From Natronosalvus amylolyticus (lineage in GTDB: Archaea > Halobacteriota > Halobacteria > Halobacteriales > Natrialbaceae): a DNA stretch of 64,000 nucleotides. A program made the translations under genes and the position numbers. How positions within the stretch are numbered: the first letter of the stretch is position 1; each line of letters starts with the position of its first letter. Of the stretch, positions 1 to 8,868 are shown piece by piece. The notes beneath the pieces are model-generated. The model had not been told where the DNA came from and ran no database searches. It worked only from the letters and a program-made list of their open reading frames with translations. The DNA lies in assembly GCF_024298845.1 (NCBI RefSeq), contig NZ_CP101156.1, forward strand, positions 620,001-684,000, in the 5' to 3' direction.

Positions 1-1044
1 GTAACCGATGGTGGGTCGGCGACAACGGTTTCCTCGGACGAGCGAGACGGGGCAGGTGAGCGGCCCCCATCGAGTAAGACGGTCTCTGAGGTGACAGAGG
101 ACGATTCGGGCACGAAAGATGTGGCCACTGATTCGACGTCGGCCCAGGGATCGTCAGCTGCTGTGAACACTGGTGAGTCCGCCACCGAGATGGCTTCGAC
201 CGAGTCCGCCGCTGAACCGACACCCGAAGCGTCGACCGAAGCTGACACTGTGGAAACCACGACTGTTCCACGCATCATCCCGATACGACACGAAGTCAAT
301 CGCGGGGTCGGTGGTGCAATCAAGACGGGATACGAACACGCACTCGAGGACGAGATCGACATCGTTGCAGTGATGGCCGGGGACGGGCAGATGGACCCCG
401 AACAGTTACACCGACTCCTGGACCCCATCGTCGACGGGGAAGCCGCATATGCCAAAGGCAATCGACTCGGCCGAAGTGAGGAACACGCCTCGATGTCGAG
501 CTGGCGGCTCTTTGGCAACGTCCTGTTGACAATCTTGACGAAAATCGCCAGCGGCTACTGGGAGATGATGGATCCACAGAACGGCTATACGGCACTGTCG
601 ACCTCGGTTTTGGAGACGGTCGATCTCGAGGGGCTGTACGAGGAGTACGGGTTTGCAAACGACTTGCTCGTCGAACTCAACACCGCAGGCTACCACATTG
701 CCGACGTCTCGATGCCAGCAGTGTACGGCGACGAACACAGCCACATCGAGTATCGAACGTTCGTCCCACGGTTGTCCTCCCTGTTACTGTTCGGGTTCTT
801 CCGACGGTTGCGCCGTCGCTACGTGGTCCGGGAGTTCCATCCGATGGTCTGTCTGTACGGACTCGGTATCGTCGGGTGGCTGCTCGCCACGGCAGGCGTC
901 ACCCGGGCCATTGCTCGACGCACCGACGACGAGAGCGGGCGATCCAATAGCGTGTTGTATGGGTTTCTAGCGTCGATCTGTCTCGCCGTTGCGATGGTGT
1001 ACGACCGTGAGTATAACGACGGCAGCGTGGTGAGGGTCCGATGA
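1..1044 (+). CDS. Family 2 glycosyltransferase (dolichol-phosphate-mannose-synthase-like), 5' end outside window
   Basis: Transfers a sugar from a nucleotide-sugar, probably to a lipid or polyisoprenyl carrier at the membrane. The reading frame is open from base 1, so the true start lies upstream; a GTG at 91 is only an internal candidate. The visible part holds the GT2 core: RHEVNRGVGGAIKTGYEHAL, then the DGQMDPE acceptor/metal region and AYAKGNRLGR. The C-terminus has hydrophobic segments (VCLYGLGIVGWLLATAGV and LYGFLASICLAVAMVY) that look like membrane anchors. About 85 residues rich in Ser, Thr, Glu and Ala separate VTDGGS, which resembles the usual DDGSTD motif, from IRHE, so a disordered insert seems to sit inside the GT-A fold. 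The stop overlaps the next gene by 4 nt (ATGA), implying a cell-surface glycan operon. Confidence 0.85.
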   Translation, partial: VTDGGSATTVSSDERDGAGERPPSSKTVSEVTEDDSGTKDVATDSTSAQGSSAAVNTGESATEMASTESAAEPTPEASTEADTVETTTVPRIIPIRHEVNRGVGGAIKTGYEHALEDEIDIVAVMAGDGQMDPEQLHRLLDPIVDGEAAYAKGNRLGRSEEHASMSSWRLFGNVLLTILTKIASGYWEMMDPQNGYTALSTSVLETVDLEGLYEEYGFANDLLVELNTAGYHIADVSMPAVYGDEHSHIEYRTFVPRLSSLLLFGFFRRLRRRYVVREFHPMVCLYGLGIVGWLLATAGVTRAIARRTDDESGRSNSVLYGFLASICLAVAMVYDREYNDGSVVRVR

Positions 1045-2186
1045 AAGTCGTCGTCACTATCCAGCACCCAGCACACGTCCACTTCTACAAGTACGTCATC
1101 GACGAACTCGAGGCCCGCGGGCACGACGTGTACGTCTTCGCCCGCGAGAACGACCTTGCAATCCCCTTACTCAACGCCTACGGGATCCCACACGAGGTGC
1201 TGGCTGGCCCACAAAACTCCCTTTCGGAACTCGTGCAGGTGCAACTGTGCTACGAACTCCGTTTACTCGAGCGAACTCGCCGAATCAACCCGGACGTCAT
1301 GACCGCTATCGGTGGCGTGGCGGTCTCCCACGTCGCACCACTGGTCGGCGCCCGAAGCGTGGTGTTCATCGACAACGAAGGCACCAGTTCACATCGAGTG
1401 ACGACCCCGTTTGCCCACGTGGTCGCGACCCCTCGAAATCACGATGTCGAGTACGGCTCCAATCACGTCAGATACGATGGGTTCCACGAGCTGGCCTATC
1501 TCGATCCGGCGTATTTCGAACCCGACCCCGAGCGGTTACGAGCAGCCGGCGTCGACCCCGACGAACGGTATTTCGTACTCCGGTTTCGGAAGTGGGACGC
1601 TTTACACGACGTCGGTGAAGCAGGCCTCTCACTCGAGGGCAAGCGAACGCTGGTGTCGGTACTGGCCGAACACGGTACCGTCTACATAACGAGCACGGAC
1701 CCCCTGCCCGAGGACCTCGAGCAATACGCGTTACCGGTTTCCCCGACGCACATCCACGACCTCTTGTATTACGCTGACTGCTATGCTGGTGACTCGGCGA
1801 CGATGGCAACTGAGGCGGCCTTGCTGGGTACGCCGACCGTTCGCATCCAGTCCTTCGCCGCACGAGGGACAGACATGACCAACTTCATCGAACTCGAGGA
1901 GACCTACGACCTGCTACGGTCGACGGCCGACGAAACCGAGGGGATCGAACTGGTTCGCGAAATCGTCGCCGACGACCGAACACCCGAACGCTGGCGGAGC
2001 CGTCGTGAACGCCTGTTCGAGGAGAAAATCGACGTCACCGCGTACGTTACGGAGCTCCTCTGTGCCCAAGGTGGTGCCCGGACGTATTCGGCACTCGAGC
2101 GAACGCAAACGAAAGCGCCGCCAGAAGGGGAACCGTCGCCCTCCACACAGCCGACACAGCCCGATATCACGGCGATGGACGACTGA
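1041..2186 (+). CDS. DUF354 family protein (glycosyltransferase-like, GT-B fold)
   Basis: 381 residues. The N-terminus (VVVTIQHPAHVHFYKYVID, then ELEARGHDVYVFARE) is typical of the DUF354 family, which resembles UDP-GlcNAc 2-epimerase and GT-B glycosyltransferases and often sits in polysaccharide clusters. Further family-like parts are TAIGGVAVSHVAPLVGARSVVFIDNE and DCYAGDSATMATEAALLGTPTVR, the latter resembling the nucleotide-sugar binding loop of GT-B enzymes. The Pro/Ser/Thr-rich C-terminal 35 residues look disordered. It starts inside the stop codon of the upstream glycosyltransferase, so the two are probably cotranscribed. The substrate is unknown. The last 23 bases of the gene, including the stop, are repeated directly downstream. 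Confidence 0.8.
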   Translation: MKVVVTIQHPAHVHFYKYVIDELEARGHDVYVFARENDLAIPLLNAYGIPHEVLAGPQNSLSELVQVQLCYELRLLERTRRINPDVMTAIGGVAVSHVAPLVGARSVVFIDNEGTSSHRVTTPFAHVVATPRNHDVEYGSNHVRYDGFHELAYLDPAYFEPDPERLRAAGVDPDERYFVLRFRKWDALHDVGEAGLSLEGKRTLVSVLAEHGTVYITSTDPLPEDLEQYALPVSPTHIHDLLYYADCYAGDSATMATEAALLGTPTVRIQSFAARGTDMTNFIELEETYDLLRSTADETEGIELVREIVADDRTPERWRSRRERLFEEKIDVTAYVTELLCAQGGARTYSALERTQTKAPPEGEPSPSTQPTQPDITAMDD

Positions 2187-2215
2187 TAGATATCACAGCG
2201 ATGGACGACTGATAG
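2163..2215. repeat. Tandem duplication of a gene end (2 x 27 bp)
   Basis: Copy 1 spans 2163-2189 and covers the last codons and TGA stop of the DUF354 gene. Copy 2 spans 2189-2215. The copies differ at one base and have a period of 26, so the second is out of frame and non-coding. Confidence 0.9.
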
Positions 2216-2563
2216 GTTTCGTCGTGGCGGTGGACGTTCGGTCCGGGGTGGTCGCTGACCGGTACTCCATCGATTTTTGCGTCTTTACAGAATTACAAGG
2301 CGAACGCCGCGGGGCTTGACCCCCGAGGCACTTCACAGCCGTGTGATGATTTCCGTCTGACGTCGTGGGAGTTCGTCGTCTCCGATTCAGGGGTGTACTC
2401 GAGTACAAATATAGTAGCCAGTGACAGTCAGTGCACACCCTCTCGCAAGCGGACGTCGCGGTAGGTGTGTCAATCGTTTCACTGGCTACTATAGAAGTGG
2501 CTTCCACAGTCTGCACTGGTAACCGTTATCCAGTTTCGACCAGGGATCGACGTTTGGAGGGAA
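2216..2563. other. Intergenic scar region
   Basis: About 350 bp without a credible gene, between the DUF354 gene and the recombinase-like gene that converges on it. It contains the 83-bp inverted-repeat structure at 2410-2493 and a 12-bp palindrome centred on CTCGAG at 2395-2406. Around 2280-2330 a short GC-rich stretch with an open reading end (FTELQGERRGA) looks like the tail of a decayed insertion sequence, but I could not confirm a family. Confidence 0.4.
2410..2493. repeat. Inverted-repeat element, MITE-like
   Basis: Perfect 15-bp inverted repeat: 2410-2424 (TATAGTAGCCAGTGA) pairs with 2479-2493 (TCACTGGCTACTATA). The inner flanks are also partly complementary (GTGCACACC against GGTGTGTC), so nearly the whole 84 bp can fold. 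There is no ORF inside. It fits a miniature transposable element or a stripped IS; no target-site duplication is obvious. Confidence 0.55.
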
Positions 2564-3712
2564 CTAGGTGTCCGTATCGGAACTGTTCGCGTCCGATGCG
2601 TCAAGCGACGAAAGGTCTTCGATCACGGCGATTGATTGCTCGAGGGGTTGCTCGCGAAGGGCGGTTTCGGCTGTTGCCTGCTCGGTCGGGTAGGTCCGTT
2701 CACCCAGGCCGGGACGCGCCCCACGAGGCGTCAAATAGTCACCACCGACGTCGATCTCCGCAGCGTCACACAATCGTTTGAGAATCGACCGTGCGCCTTC
2801 GGTCGTGATTGCCGGTGGGGCAATCGCATACCGCCGAGAGAGTTCCGCGGCGGTATGTGCATTGGACAGCGCTTCGATCTCGTCCTCGCTAAATCCGCGC
2901 TCGCCGAGGACGGTCCGGACACGTTTGGCAACCGACGGGGCGTGTCGAGTCGGAAACAACGGCCACTCGTTAGTCGGCGGGTCCTGGACGACCCGATAGC
3001 GACGCAGCGGTTTCCGTGCCGCTGCCGGAAGGGGAACGTCCTCGAGTCGTTGGGATTTGCCCAGCACGCGGATGGTGCCCGAGTAGAAGTCGACGTCCTC
3101 CCAGGTGGCACCGGTCCGACGGTCGTCTTCGGGCACTCGAAACAGCTCCGACCCGCGAACGCCCGAGTGAGCTAACACCACAACCATCGCGTGCTCTCTG
3201 AGTCTGGCGAGGCGCTCGTCCCGTGATGCGTCCTCGGCGGCATCGGCCCGGTCCCTGACGTAGGATTCGAGGCGCTCGCGCTGAGCCGGCGTCCAGAAAT
3301 TGTCGGACCCGGATTTGGGTTCCGGCGTCGGTAACGCCGATTCGACGTCGGACGAGGTCGCGGGATTGGACTCGAGGATGCCGCCACGAACGCACCACGA
3401 GAGAAACGCTCGAACGACGGCGAAGTACGTCCCCGCAGTCGAGGCCGTATACTCGCCACTGTCGGTTCGTCTGGCGAGTTCCTCCGCGTAAGCGCGCATG
3501 TGTGGTTCCTGTAGGTCGAACAGTGATCCGGTCTGGTGTTCGCGCTCGAGCCACTCGACCCATCGTCGGAGAATCGATTCTGCGTTAGCGGCGTACGTGC
3601 CAGCACCAGGTCCGTCGGGGTTGCCGACGGATTTTCGCTGCAGGTAGGCGTCGACGGCGTCTCCGACGCGGACGTCGATATCGACGTTGTCGGTGGGGTG
3701 ATGGTCCGTCAC
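2564..3712 (-). CDS. Tyrosine recombinase-like (XerC/D, phage-integrase fold) protein with degenerate catalytic C-terminus
   Basis: 382 residues from a GTG start. Residues about 10-120 form a SAM-like core-binding domain (EHQTGSLFDLQEPHMRAYAEELARR, then TYFAVVRAFLSWCVRGGI). A catalytic-like domain follows: the first arginine is present in HSGVRGSELFR and the beta-hairpin lysine in VLGKSQRLEDVPLP. The C-terminal motifs are altered. The usual HxxR reads RGAR, the position of the second His (normally LRH) reads LRE, and the expected nucleophilic Tyr is replaced in SIAVIEDLS. As drawn, the protein should not cut DNA and may only bind it; a frameshift is not needed to explain this. A TATA-like ATTTAT lies near 3850 on this strand. 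No att sites were identified. Confidence 0.75.
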   Translation of the reverse strand: MTDHHPTDNVDIDVRVGDAVDAYLQRKSVGNPDGPGAGTYAANAESILRRWVEWLEREHQTGSLFDLQEPHMRAYAEELARRTDSGEYTASTAGTYFAVVRAFLSWCVRGGILESNPATSSDVESALPTPEPKSGSDNFWTPAQRERLESYVRDRADAAEDASRDERLARLREHAMVVVLAHSGVRGSELFRVPEDDRRTGATWEDVDFYSGTIRVLGKSQRLEDVPLPAAARKPLRRYRVVQDPPTNEWPLFPTRHAPSVAKRVRTVLGERGFSEDEIEALSNAHTAAELSRRYAIAPPAITTEGARSILKRLCDAAEIDVGGDYLTPRGARPGLGERTYPTEQATAETALREQPLEQSIAVIEDLSSLDASDANSSDTDT

Positions 3713-3981
3713 AGCCCCCTCACCCGCTGTGTTATGCGACAGTTCTTTTGGTGTGCACCCCTGACTCGAGGGACGAACGACCCATCGGGTCCAAAAGAGT
3801 CAGTTTCCCGAACGCAGTCGTACGTCATCTACCCAACGGTACTCCCCCCGGATAAATTTGCTTTGCGGTCACGACTCAACAGAAAGAAAGTATTGCCGCC
3901 GGAGAAACGCCGTGACCCGTCCTCAGTTGATTGCTCGATCTCGGTCGCAAAGGTACAGCGAGTGTGTACAACCAACAGCTA

Positions 3982-5505
3982 TCAATCGTCCGCCGTCGGC
4001 GTATCCGGGCGATACGACCGGCTGATCTGCTTCCACTTGCCAGTGGTAAAGCGATAGTAGTTGATGCCCGCTGGGACGGCTGTTTCGGCGATAAATGCCA
4101 GGTACAACCCCCAGAGACCAAGGGCCGGAATCGAGATCCCGGGCACCGTCATTGTGAGGTCGATCAGGGGAACGGTCCACTCGAGTGTCGGGACCTCGAG
4201 GCCACGGGCACCGAGATAGGCCAGCGGAATCGAGCAGCCGAACATTCCAACTAACTGGCTGTAAAACGGCCAGCGGGTGTCGCCGCTGGCGTTCAGCGGG
4301 CCAGCCGCGCCGCCGGACACGCCCCGAAGGACGACGGCCAGGCAGGCGGCATACACGAGTGAGACGGCGATCGGTACCGACGGATCGTTCGGATCGTCTG
4401 TGAACAACATCGTGATGGGTTCGGCGAAGACGAACACGAGGAGCGCGGAGACGGCATAGACGGCGACAGCGAATCGGATGATTTCCCGGCCGTACTGTTC
4501 GGCCGTCCGCTCGTCACCCGTCCCGAGTTCTTGACCGACGAGACTCGAGGAGGCCAGGCTGAATCCCCAGCCAGGGGTGTTCATGATTCCCCAGATACGA
4601 CGGGCGATCACGTACGCTGCTGCCGTGTTCTCGCCGAAGATATCGACGATGGAGAGCATCGGTAGTTCCGCAACCGTCCAGACGAGGTTGGTCCCGAAGA
4701 CGGGCAGGCCGATGGTAATGAGATCGGTCAGCGTCTCTCGGTGGAAATAGGTGCCGAACGGATCGACGGTCACGGGGAAGGTTTTGGCCCCCGGCAGGCG
4801 ACCCGCAACCAAGCCGATAGCGAACACGACAGTGACCGCGACGTTCGACAGGACGGTACCCATAGCTGCCCCGACGACACCGTAGTTGAGCCCGAAAATC
4901 AATACGATGCTGAGCCCGATGTTCATGACGGCACCGCCGGCACGGACGACCATCGGTGTCCAGGCATCGTCCATGCCGACGAAGACCCTGCTCCCGATCA
5001 GGTTCAGCCCCGCAAACGGAATGCCGAGGGCGACGATTTGTAAGTAGTCTGCACCGAACTCGATGACGGCCGGGTTGTTCGTAATCAGTGAAATGAACCA
5101 TTCGGCATGGAACCAGAACGTAGCCACGAGCGGCGCTGAGGCGACGATAACGAGGACAACGCTCGAGCGAACCGCCTGGCCGAGCTGTTCGTAGGCCTCG
5201 GCACCGTACCGTTGTGAGACCAGCGCAATCGTGCCGCCTGCAACGCCACCGCCGACCGAGAAGGCGAGTCCCCAGAACGGGCCTGCATATCCCACCCCTG
5301 CGATAGCAGCCGAGCCAAGTGCAATCCCGACCAGTGCGACGTCGACCGCACTTTTCGACATGCGTGCGATCCCGGTGACGATACGAGGCCACGCCAAATC
5401 GGTCGTCCGCCGTGCGCGCTCCCGGTCGATAAGCCCCGCTCGAGCCAGCGCGTAGCCGATCCAGAGGATCAGGAGCCGAAACGGGTTCGGGAAGCGAGAG
5501 TCCAC
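3982..5505 (-). CDS. MATE family multidrug/cation antiporter
   Basis: 507 residues from GTG, with about 12 hydrophobic segments arranged in two related halves. Typical MATE features are SKSAVDVALVGIALGSAAIAGVGYAGP in the first helices, then NPAVIEFGADYLQIVALGIPF and a second-half repeat (GLPVFGTNLVWTVAELPMLSIVDIFG). The family exports cationic drugs or metabolites in exchange for Na+ or H+ across the cytoplasmic membrane. Length is slightly above the 450-500 usual for the family because of a short N-terminal extension and a charged C-terminus. It stands alone. An internal ATG at residue 49 would remove the first helix and is less likely. Confidence 0.88.
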   Translation of the reverse strand: MDSRFPNPFRLLILWIGYALARAGLIDRERARRTTDLAWPRIVTGIARMSKSAVDVALVGIALGSAAIAGVGYAGPFWGLAFSVGGGVAGGTIALVSQRYGAEAYEQLGQAVRSSVVLVIVASAPLVATFWFHAEWFISLITNNPAVIEFGADYLQIVALGIPFAGLNLIGSRVFVGMDDAWTPMVVRAGGAVMNIGLSIVLIFGLNYGVVGAAMGTVLSNVAVTVVFAIGLVAGRLPGAKTFPVTVDPFGTYFHRETLTDLITIGLPVFGTNLVWTVAELPMLSIVDIFGENTAAAYVIARRIWGIMNTPGWGFSLASSSLVGQELGTGDERTAEQYGREIIRFAVAVYAVSALLVFVFAEPITMLFTDDPNDPSVPIAVSLVYAACLAVVLRGVSGGAAGPLNASGDTRWPFYSQLVGMFGCSIPLAYLGARGLEVPTLEWTVPLIDLTMTVPGISIPALGLWGLYLAFIAETAVPAGINYYRFTTGKWKQISRSYRPDTPTADD

Positions 5506-5777
5506 GAGAACTGGCGGCTTCTAATCAACCACGGGTAAAAGCACTTCTCGAGGCGGCAGGCACAACCGGTTTCGATTCGAAACCATTACCCATGGGTTTG
5601 GGTAGCATGGGTGGCGAAGTGAATGTCCTTCAGAAGGGCTGAGATGGAAGAAATCGACCAATATGGCCGGATTGCTGTTCTCGAACATTGATTCCCAGCT
5701 AGCGGTGTCCTTTATACCGATCCGTCACACCTCGAGCCTTCGATACGATCGAACCCTCACTGGTCGGTACTCGGTGG

Positions 5778-6098
5778 TCACTGCTTCGGATTCGACTCCG
5801 CAGAACCCGGCGTATCCTGCGTCTCGAGGCGCCGTTCGTACTTCGAGAGTGACTCTTCGAGGACGCTCGAGGCGTCGACGTTTAATTCCACACAGAGCGA
5901 GAGCAGAGCGAAGAAAACGTCTCCCAGTTCGTCACGGGCGACCGCAACGTCCCCGGGGTCCGATCCATACCCCGTCGACTCGTTGATCTCCTTGGTTACT
6001 TCGCCAACCTCCGAAACGAGGTCGAGGGTTCGATATGCCGGGTCAGTGTGCAGGTCGTGTCGCTCGAGAAAGTCGGCGACACGTTGTTGTTCGTCCAT
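5778..6098 (-). CDS. MazG-like nucleotide pyrophosphohydrolase
   Basis: 106 residues. The MazG/all-alpha NTP pyrophosphatase signature is present: VSEVGEVTKEIN supplies the first metal-binding glutamates and ARDELGDVFFALLSLC the ExxD-type motif on the next helix. Such proteins hydrolyse nucleoside triphosphates, often non-canonical or dCTP-like, to monophosphate and pyrophosphate, and need Mg2+. The C-terminal 25 residues are polar and poorly conserved in appearance. The gene stands alone and is divergent from the small membrane protein at 6279. The ATG at 6098 matches the expected N-terminus (DEQQRVADFLERH). Confidence 0.85.
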   Translation of the reverse strand: MDEQQRVADFLERHDLHTDPAYRTLDLVSEVGEVTKEINESTGYGSDPGDVAVARDELGDVFFALLSLCVELNVDASSVLEESLSKYERRLETQDTPGSAESNPKQ

Positions 6099-6278
6099 AC
6101 GAAAGCGTGAGACGGTGGATCACAAAAATCACTGTGTTTTGACCTATCGGCACACGAGCGTACATGGCGTTCCACTGTCGTCTCTTGGTGACCGGGTCGC
6201 TAATCGCCGATAAAGAGTTACAGGGGACACTATCAGTCGATACGTTTAGGCCGCTCTGGCTCCCTTCTTCGACACTGA

Positions 6279-6539
6279 ATGCGTGATAATTCGGATCCGG
6301 AAACTGACAGCGACACACCCGATGAGACGGGTTCGACGCTACTCGAGCGAGTGCCTCTGGTTCTCCGAACAGCGGCGTTCGTTCTGGTACCGGTTGGGTT
6401 TCTTGGCTTTCTGACGACCGAAACGACCGCGTTTGCCACCGACTCCGTATTTACGCTGGTCTTTGGTCTCGGAATCGTCTGTGCGATCAGTTCGATCTAT
6501 CTTGGCATATTACTTCACGACCCGACTCGAGCGGACTGA
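6279..6539 (+). CDS. Small two-helix membrane protein, function unknown
   Basis: 86 residues. An acidic Asp/Ser/Thr-rich N-terminus of about 20 residues is followed by two hydrophobic segments (TAAFVLVPVGFLGFL and VFTLVFGLGIVCAISSIYLGILL), so it should be a small integral membrane protein. I do not recognise a family. Its last 53 bases overlap the end of the convergent HalOD1 gene. Confidence 0.6.
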   Translation: MRDNSDPETDSDTPDETGSTLLERVPLVLRTAAFVLVPVGFLGFLTTETTAFATDSVFTLVFGLGIVCAISSIYLGILLHDPTRAD

Positions 6540-6756
6540 TTTCGACCGTGTCGGGACACTGAACGTCGACTCTGTATGATCGGTAGGTGAACGAGACTGT
6601 AACGTCCGTCTCTGCAGTGGTTGACTCACAGAGTGTTTCGAGTGCATCAGTATCGATAACGTTTGCAAGTGGTGGGCTGAGCGTCCGCGTATCACTGCCT
6701 TCTCGTTTAGCGATTTCGTCGACGATCTCAAAGACGATGTCCCCCTGCGTGCTCAT
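6487..6756 (-). CDS. HalOD1 (halobacterial output domain 1) protein
   Basis: 89 residues from ATG at 6756. The pattern fits HalOD1: an N-terminal helix (DIVFEIVDEIAKREGSDT), the LSPPLANVIDTDALETL segment, and a C-terminal beta region (DVTVSFTYRSYRVDVQCPDTVEI). The domain is found alone or at the end of haloarchaeal response regulators and is presumed to act in signal output; its biochemical activity is unknown. The same frame stays open far upstream, but that part is antisense to ilvD and is ignored. The 3' end overlaps the small membrane protein gene on the other strand. Confidence 0.8.
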   Translation of the reverse strand: MSTQGDIVFEIVDEIAKREGSDTRTLSPPLANVIDTDALETLCESTTAETDVTVSFTYRSYRVDVQCPDTVEISPLESGREVICQDRSN

Positions 6757-6976
6757 ATCTACCGATGCCACCAACCGGTGTATTAAATCAGTGTGAAAGT
6801 GGATTGATAGCTGTCTGACGGGCGTCTGTCGCAGGGCTGACCGAAGCCGACTCATGGGGGACGGTGTGACGATATACTGTCGTAATCTAACTTCGAAGCG
6901 GGCGATGGCCGGCACGTGATGATAACGACGGCTATCAGCAACTGACGAACCTGCAACGCTTGACAAAGTGGGGTGA

Positions 6977-6986
6977 CTTATGCATA
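6977..6986 (+). promoter_or_regulatory. TATA-like box of ilvD
   Basis: CTTATGCATA is centred about 24 nt before the ATG at 7006. This spacing predicts a leaderless transcript and favours 7006 over an upstream GTG at 6973, which would lie inside the box. Confidence 0.55.
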
Positions 6987-7005
6987 CTCGAGTCAAGGTC
7001 CGAGC

Positions 7006-8745
7006 ATGAGCAGTGACGACGTGTTCGACCACGGGAAAGACGAGCGACTGCAGAGTCGCGACGTGACAGAGGGTGCAGAACGGGCGCCACACAGAGCGAT
7101 GTTCCGCGCCATGGGCTTTGACGACGAAGACCTCGGTTCGCCGATGATCGGCGTACCGAATCCCGCAGCCGACATCACTCCCTGTAACGTGCACCTGGAT
7201 GACGTCGCTGATGCCGCCCTCGAGGGTGTCGACGACGCTGGCGGCATGCCGATCGAGTTCGGGACGATTACCATCTCCGACGCCATCTCGATGGGGACCG
7301 AGGGAATGAAAGCGTCGTTGATCTCGCGAGAGCTGATCGCCGACAGCGTCGAACTCGTGAGTTTTGGCGAACGGATGGACGGCCTGGTTACCGTCGCTGG
7401 CTGTGACAAGAATCTCCCGGGGATGATGATGGCCGCCATCCGCACCGACCTCCCGAGCGTATTTCTCTACGGTGGCTCGATCATGCCCGGCCAGCACGAG
7501 GGCCGAGACGTTACCATCGTCCAGGTGTTCGAAGGCGTTGGCTCCTACGCCACGGGCGAGATGGACGCCGACGAACTCGACGACCTCGAGCGCCACGCCT
7601 GTCCCGGAGCCGGTTCCTGTGGCGGCATGTTCACGGCCAACACCATGGCCTCGATATCGGAGGCACTCGGCATGGCCCCCCTGGGGAGCGCCTCACCACC
7701 AGCCGAAGACGAAGGTCGCTACGAAGTCGCCCGGCGTGCTGGCGAACTCGCCCTCGAGTGCGTCGAGGAAGACCGCCGACCATCCGATATCCTCTCCCGA
7801 AAATCCTTCGAGAACGCGATCGCCCTCCAGACGGCAATCGGCGGTTCGACCAACGGCGTCCTCCACTTGCTCGCGCTCGCCCGCGAAGCCGACGTCGACC
7901 TCGAGATCGAGGACTTCGACGAGATTTCGAAACGAACGCCGAAAATCGCTGACCTGCAGCCCGGTGGCACCCGCGTGATGAACGATCTCCACGAACTGGG
8001 CGGCGTTCCCGTCGTCATCCGCCGTCTGCTCGAGGCAGGACTGTTCCACGGCGACGCCGAAACCGTCACCGGTCGAACCATCGCCGAAGAACTGGCCCAC
8101 CTCGAAGCCAGTGGGGAACTCCACGACGACGAGGACCTCGAGGCCGACTTCCTCTATTCGGTGGACGACCCCAAGGAGAAAGAAGGGGCCATCAAGATAC
8201 TCGAGGGGAACCTGGCACCCGACGGAGCCGTGCTCAAAGTTACCGGGGACGATGCCTTCTACCACGAAGGACCCGCCCGAATTTTCGAAGACGAAGAGAA
8301 CGCCATGGCCTACGTCCAGGAAGGGCACATCGAGAGTGGCGACGTGATCGTCATCCGCAACGAGGGGCCAAAAGGCGGCCCCGGAATGCGTGAAATGCTC
8401 GGCGTCACCGCCGCCGTCGTCGGAGCGGGCCACGAAGAGGACGTCGCGCTGATCACCGACGGGCGCTTCTCCGGGGGCACTCGCGGCCCGATGATCGGTC
8501 ACGTCGCTCCAGAAGCGTTCGTCGGCGGTCCGATCGGATTGCTCGAGGAAGGCGACACCGTCACCGTAGACATTCCGGAGCGAACGCTCGAGGTGGACGT
8601 TGATGCCGACGAACTGACGGCCCGACGTGAGGCCTGGGAACAACCCGAACCAGTCTACGACGGCGGCGTACTGGCCAAATACTGTCGGGACTTCGATTCG
8701 GCAGCTAACGGTGCCGTGACGAACCCGCGGCTGACTCGAGATTGA
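7006..8745 (+). CDS. ilvD: Dihydroxy-acid dehydratase
   Basis: 579 residues. Dehydrates 2,3-dihydroxyisovalerate and 2,3-dihydroxy-3-methylvalerate to the 2-keto acids in valine, isoleucine and leucine synthesis. The three cluster cysteines are visible in [23 protein letters not shown] and [34 protein letters not shown] is the conserved C-terminal signature holding the catalytic serine region. Length is normal for the IlvD/Edd family, and the motifs favour IlvD over Edd. The start at 7006 gives [17 protein letters not shown] and is supported by the TATA spacing. No other ilv genes are in the window. Confidence 0.97.
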   Translation: MSSDDVFDHGKDERLQSRDVTEGAERAPHRAMFRAMGFDDEDLGSPMIGVPNPAADITPCNVHLDDVADAALEGVDDAGGMPIEFGTITISDAISMGTEGMKASLISRELIADSVELVSFGERMDGLVTVAGCDKNLPGMMMAAIRTDLPSVFLYGGSIMPGQHEGRDVTIVQVFEGVGSYATGEMDADELDDLERHACPGAGSCGGMFTANTMASISEALGMAPLGSASPPAEDEGRYEVARRAGELALECVEEDRRPSDILSRKSFENAIALQTAIGGSTNGVLHLLALAREADVDLEIEDFDEISKRTPKIADLQPGGTRVMNDLHELGGVPVVIRRLLEAGLFHGDAETVTGRTIAEELAHLEASGELHDDEDLEADFLYSVDDPKEKEGAIKILEGNLAPDGAVLKVTGDDAFYHEGPARIFEDEENAMAYVQEGHIESGDVIVIRNEGPKGGPGMREMLGVTAAVVGAGHEEDVALITDGRFSGGTRGPMIGHVAPEAFVGGPIGLLEEGDTVTVDIPERTLEVDVDADELTARREAWEQPEPVYDGGVLAKYCRDFDSAANGAVTNPRLTRD

Positions 8746-8868
8746 CGTTTTCTCGATCCACTCTCTTTTCCCGAATCTCTGTGTTTTCCAAAACCGCTGC
8801 GTTTTCGCGACACTTTCGCAGATTCGAAGCTGGCACTCGAGGAAGCAGCGACGTGAAAATAACAGTGA

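Noticed and set aside
6757-7596. N-terminal extension of the HalOD1 frame
   Set aside because: It runs antisense through ilvD and lacks HalOD1-like composition; ATG at 6756 gives the normal domain length.
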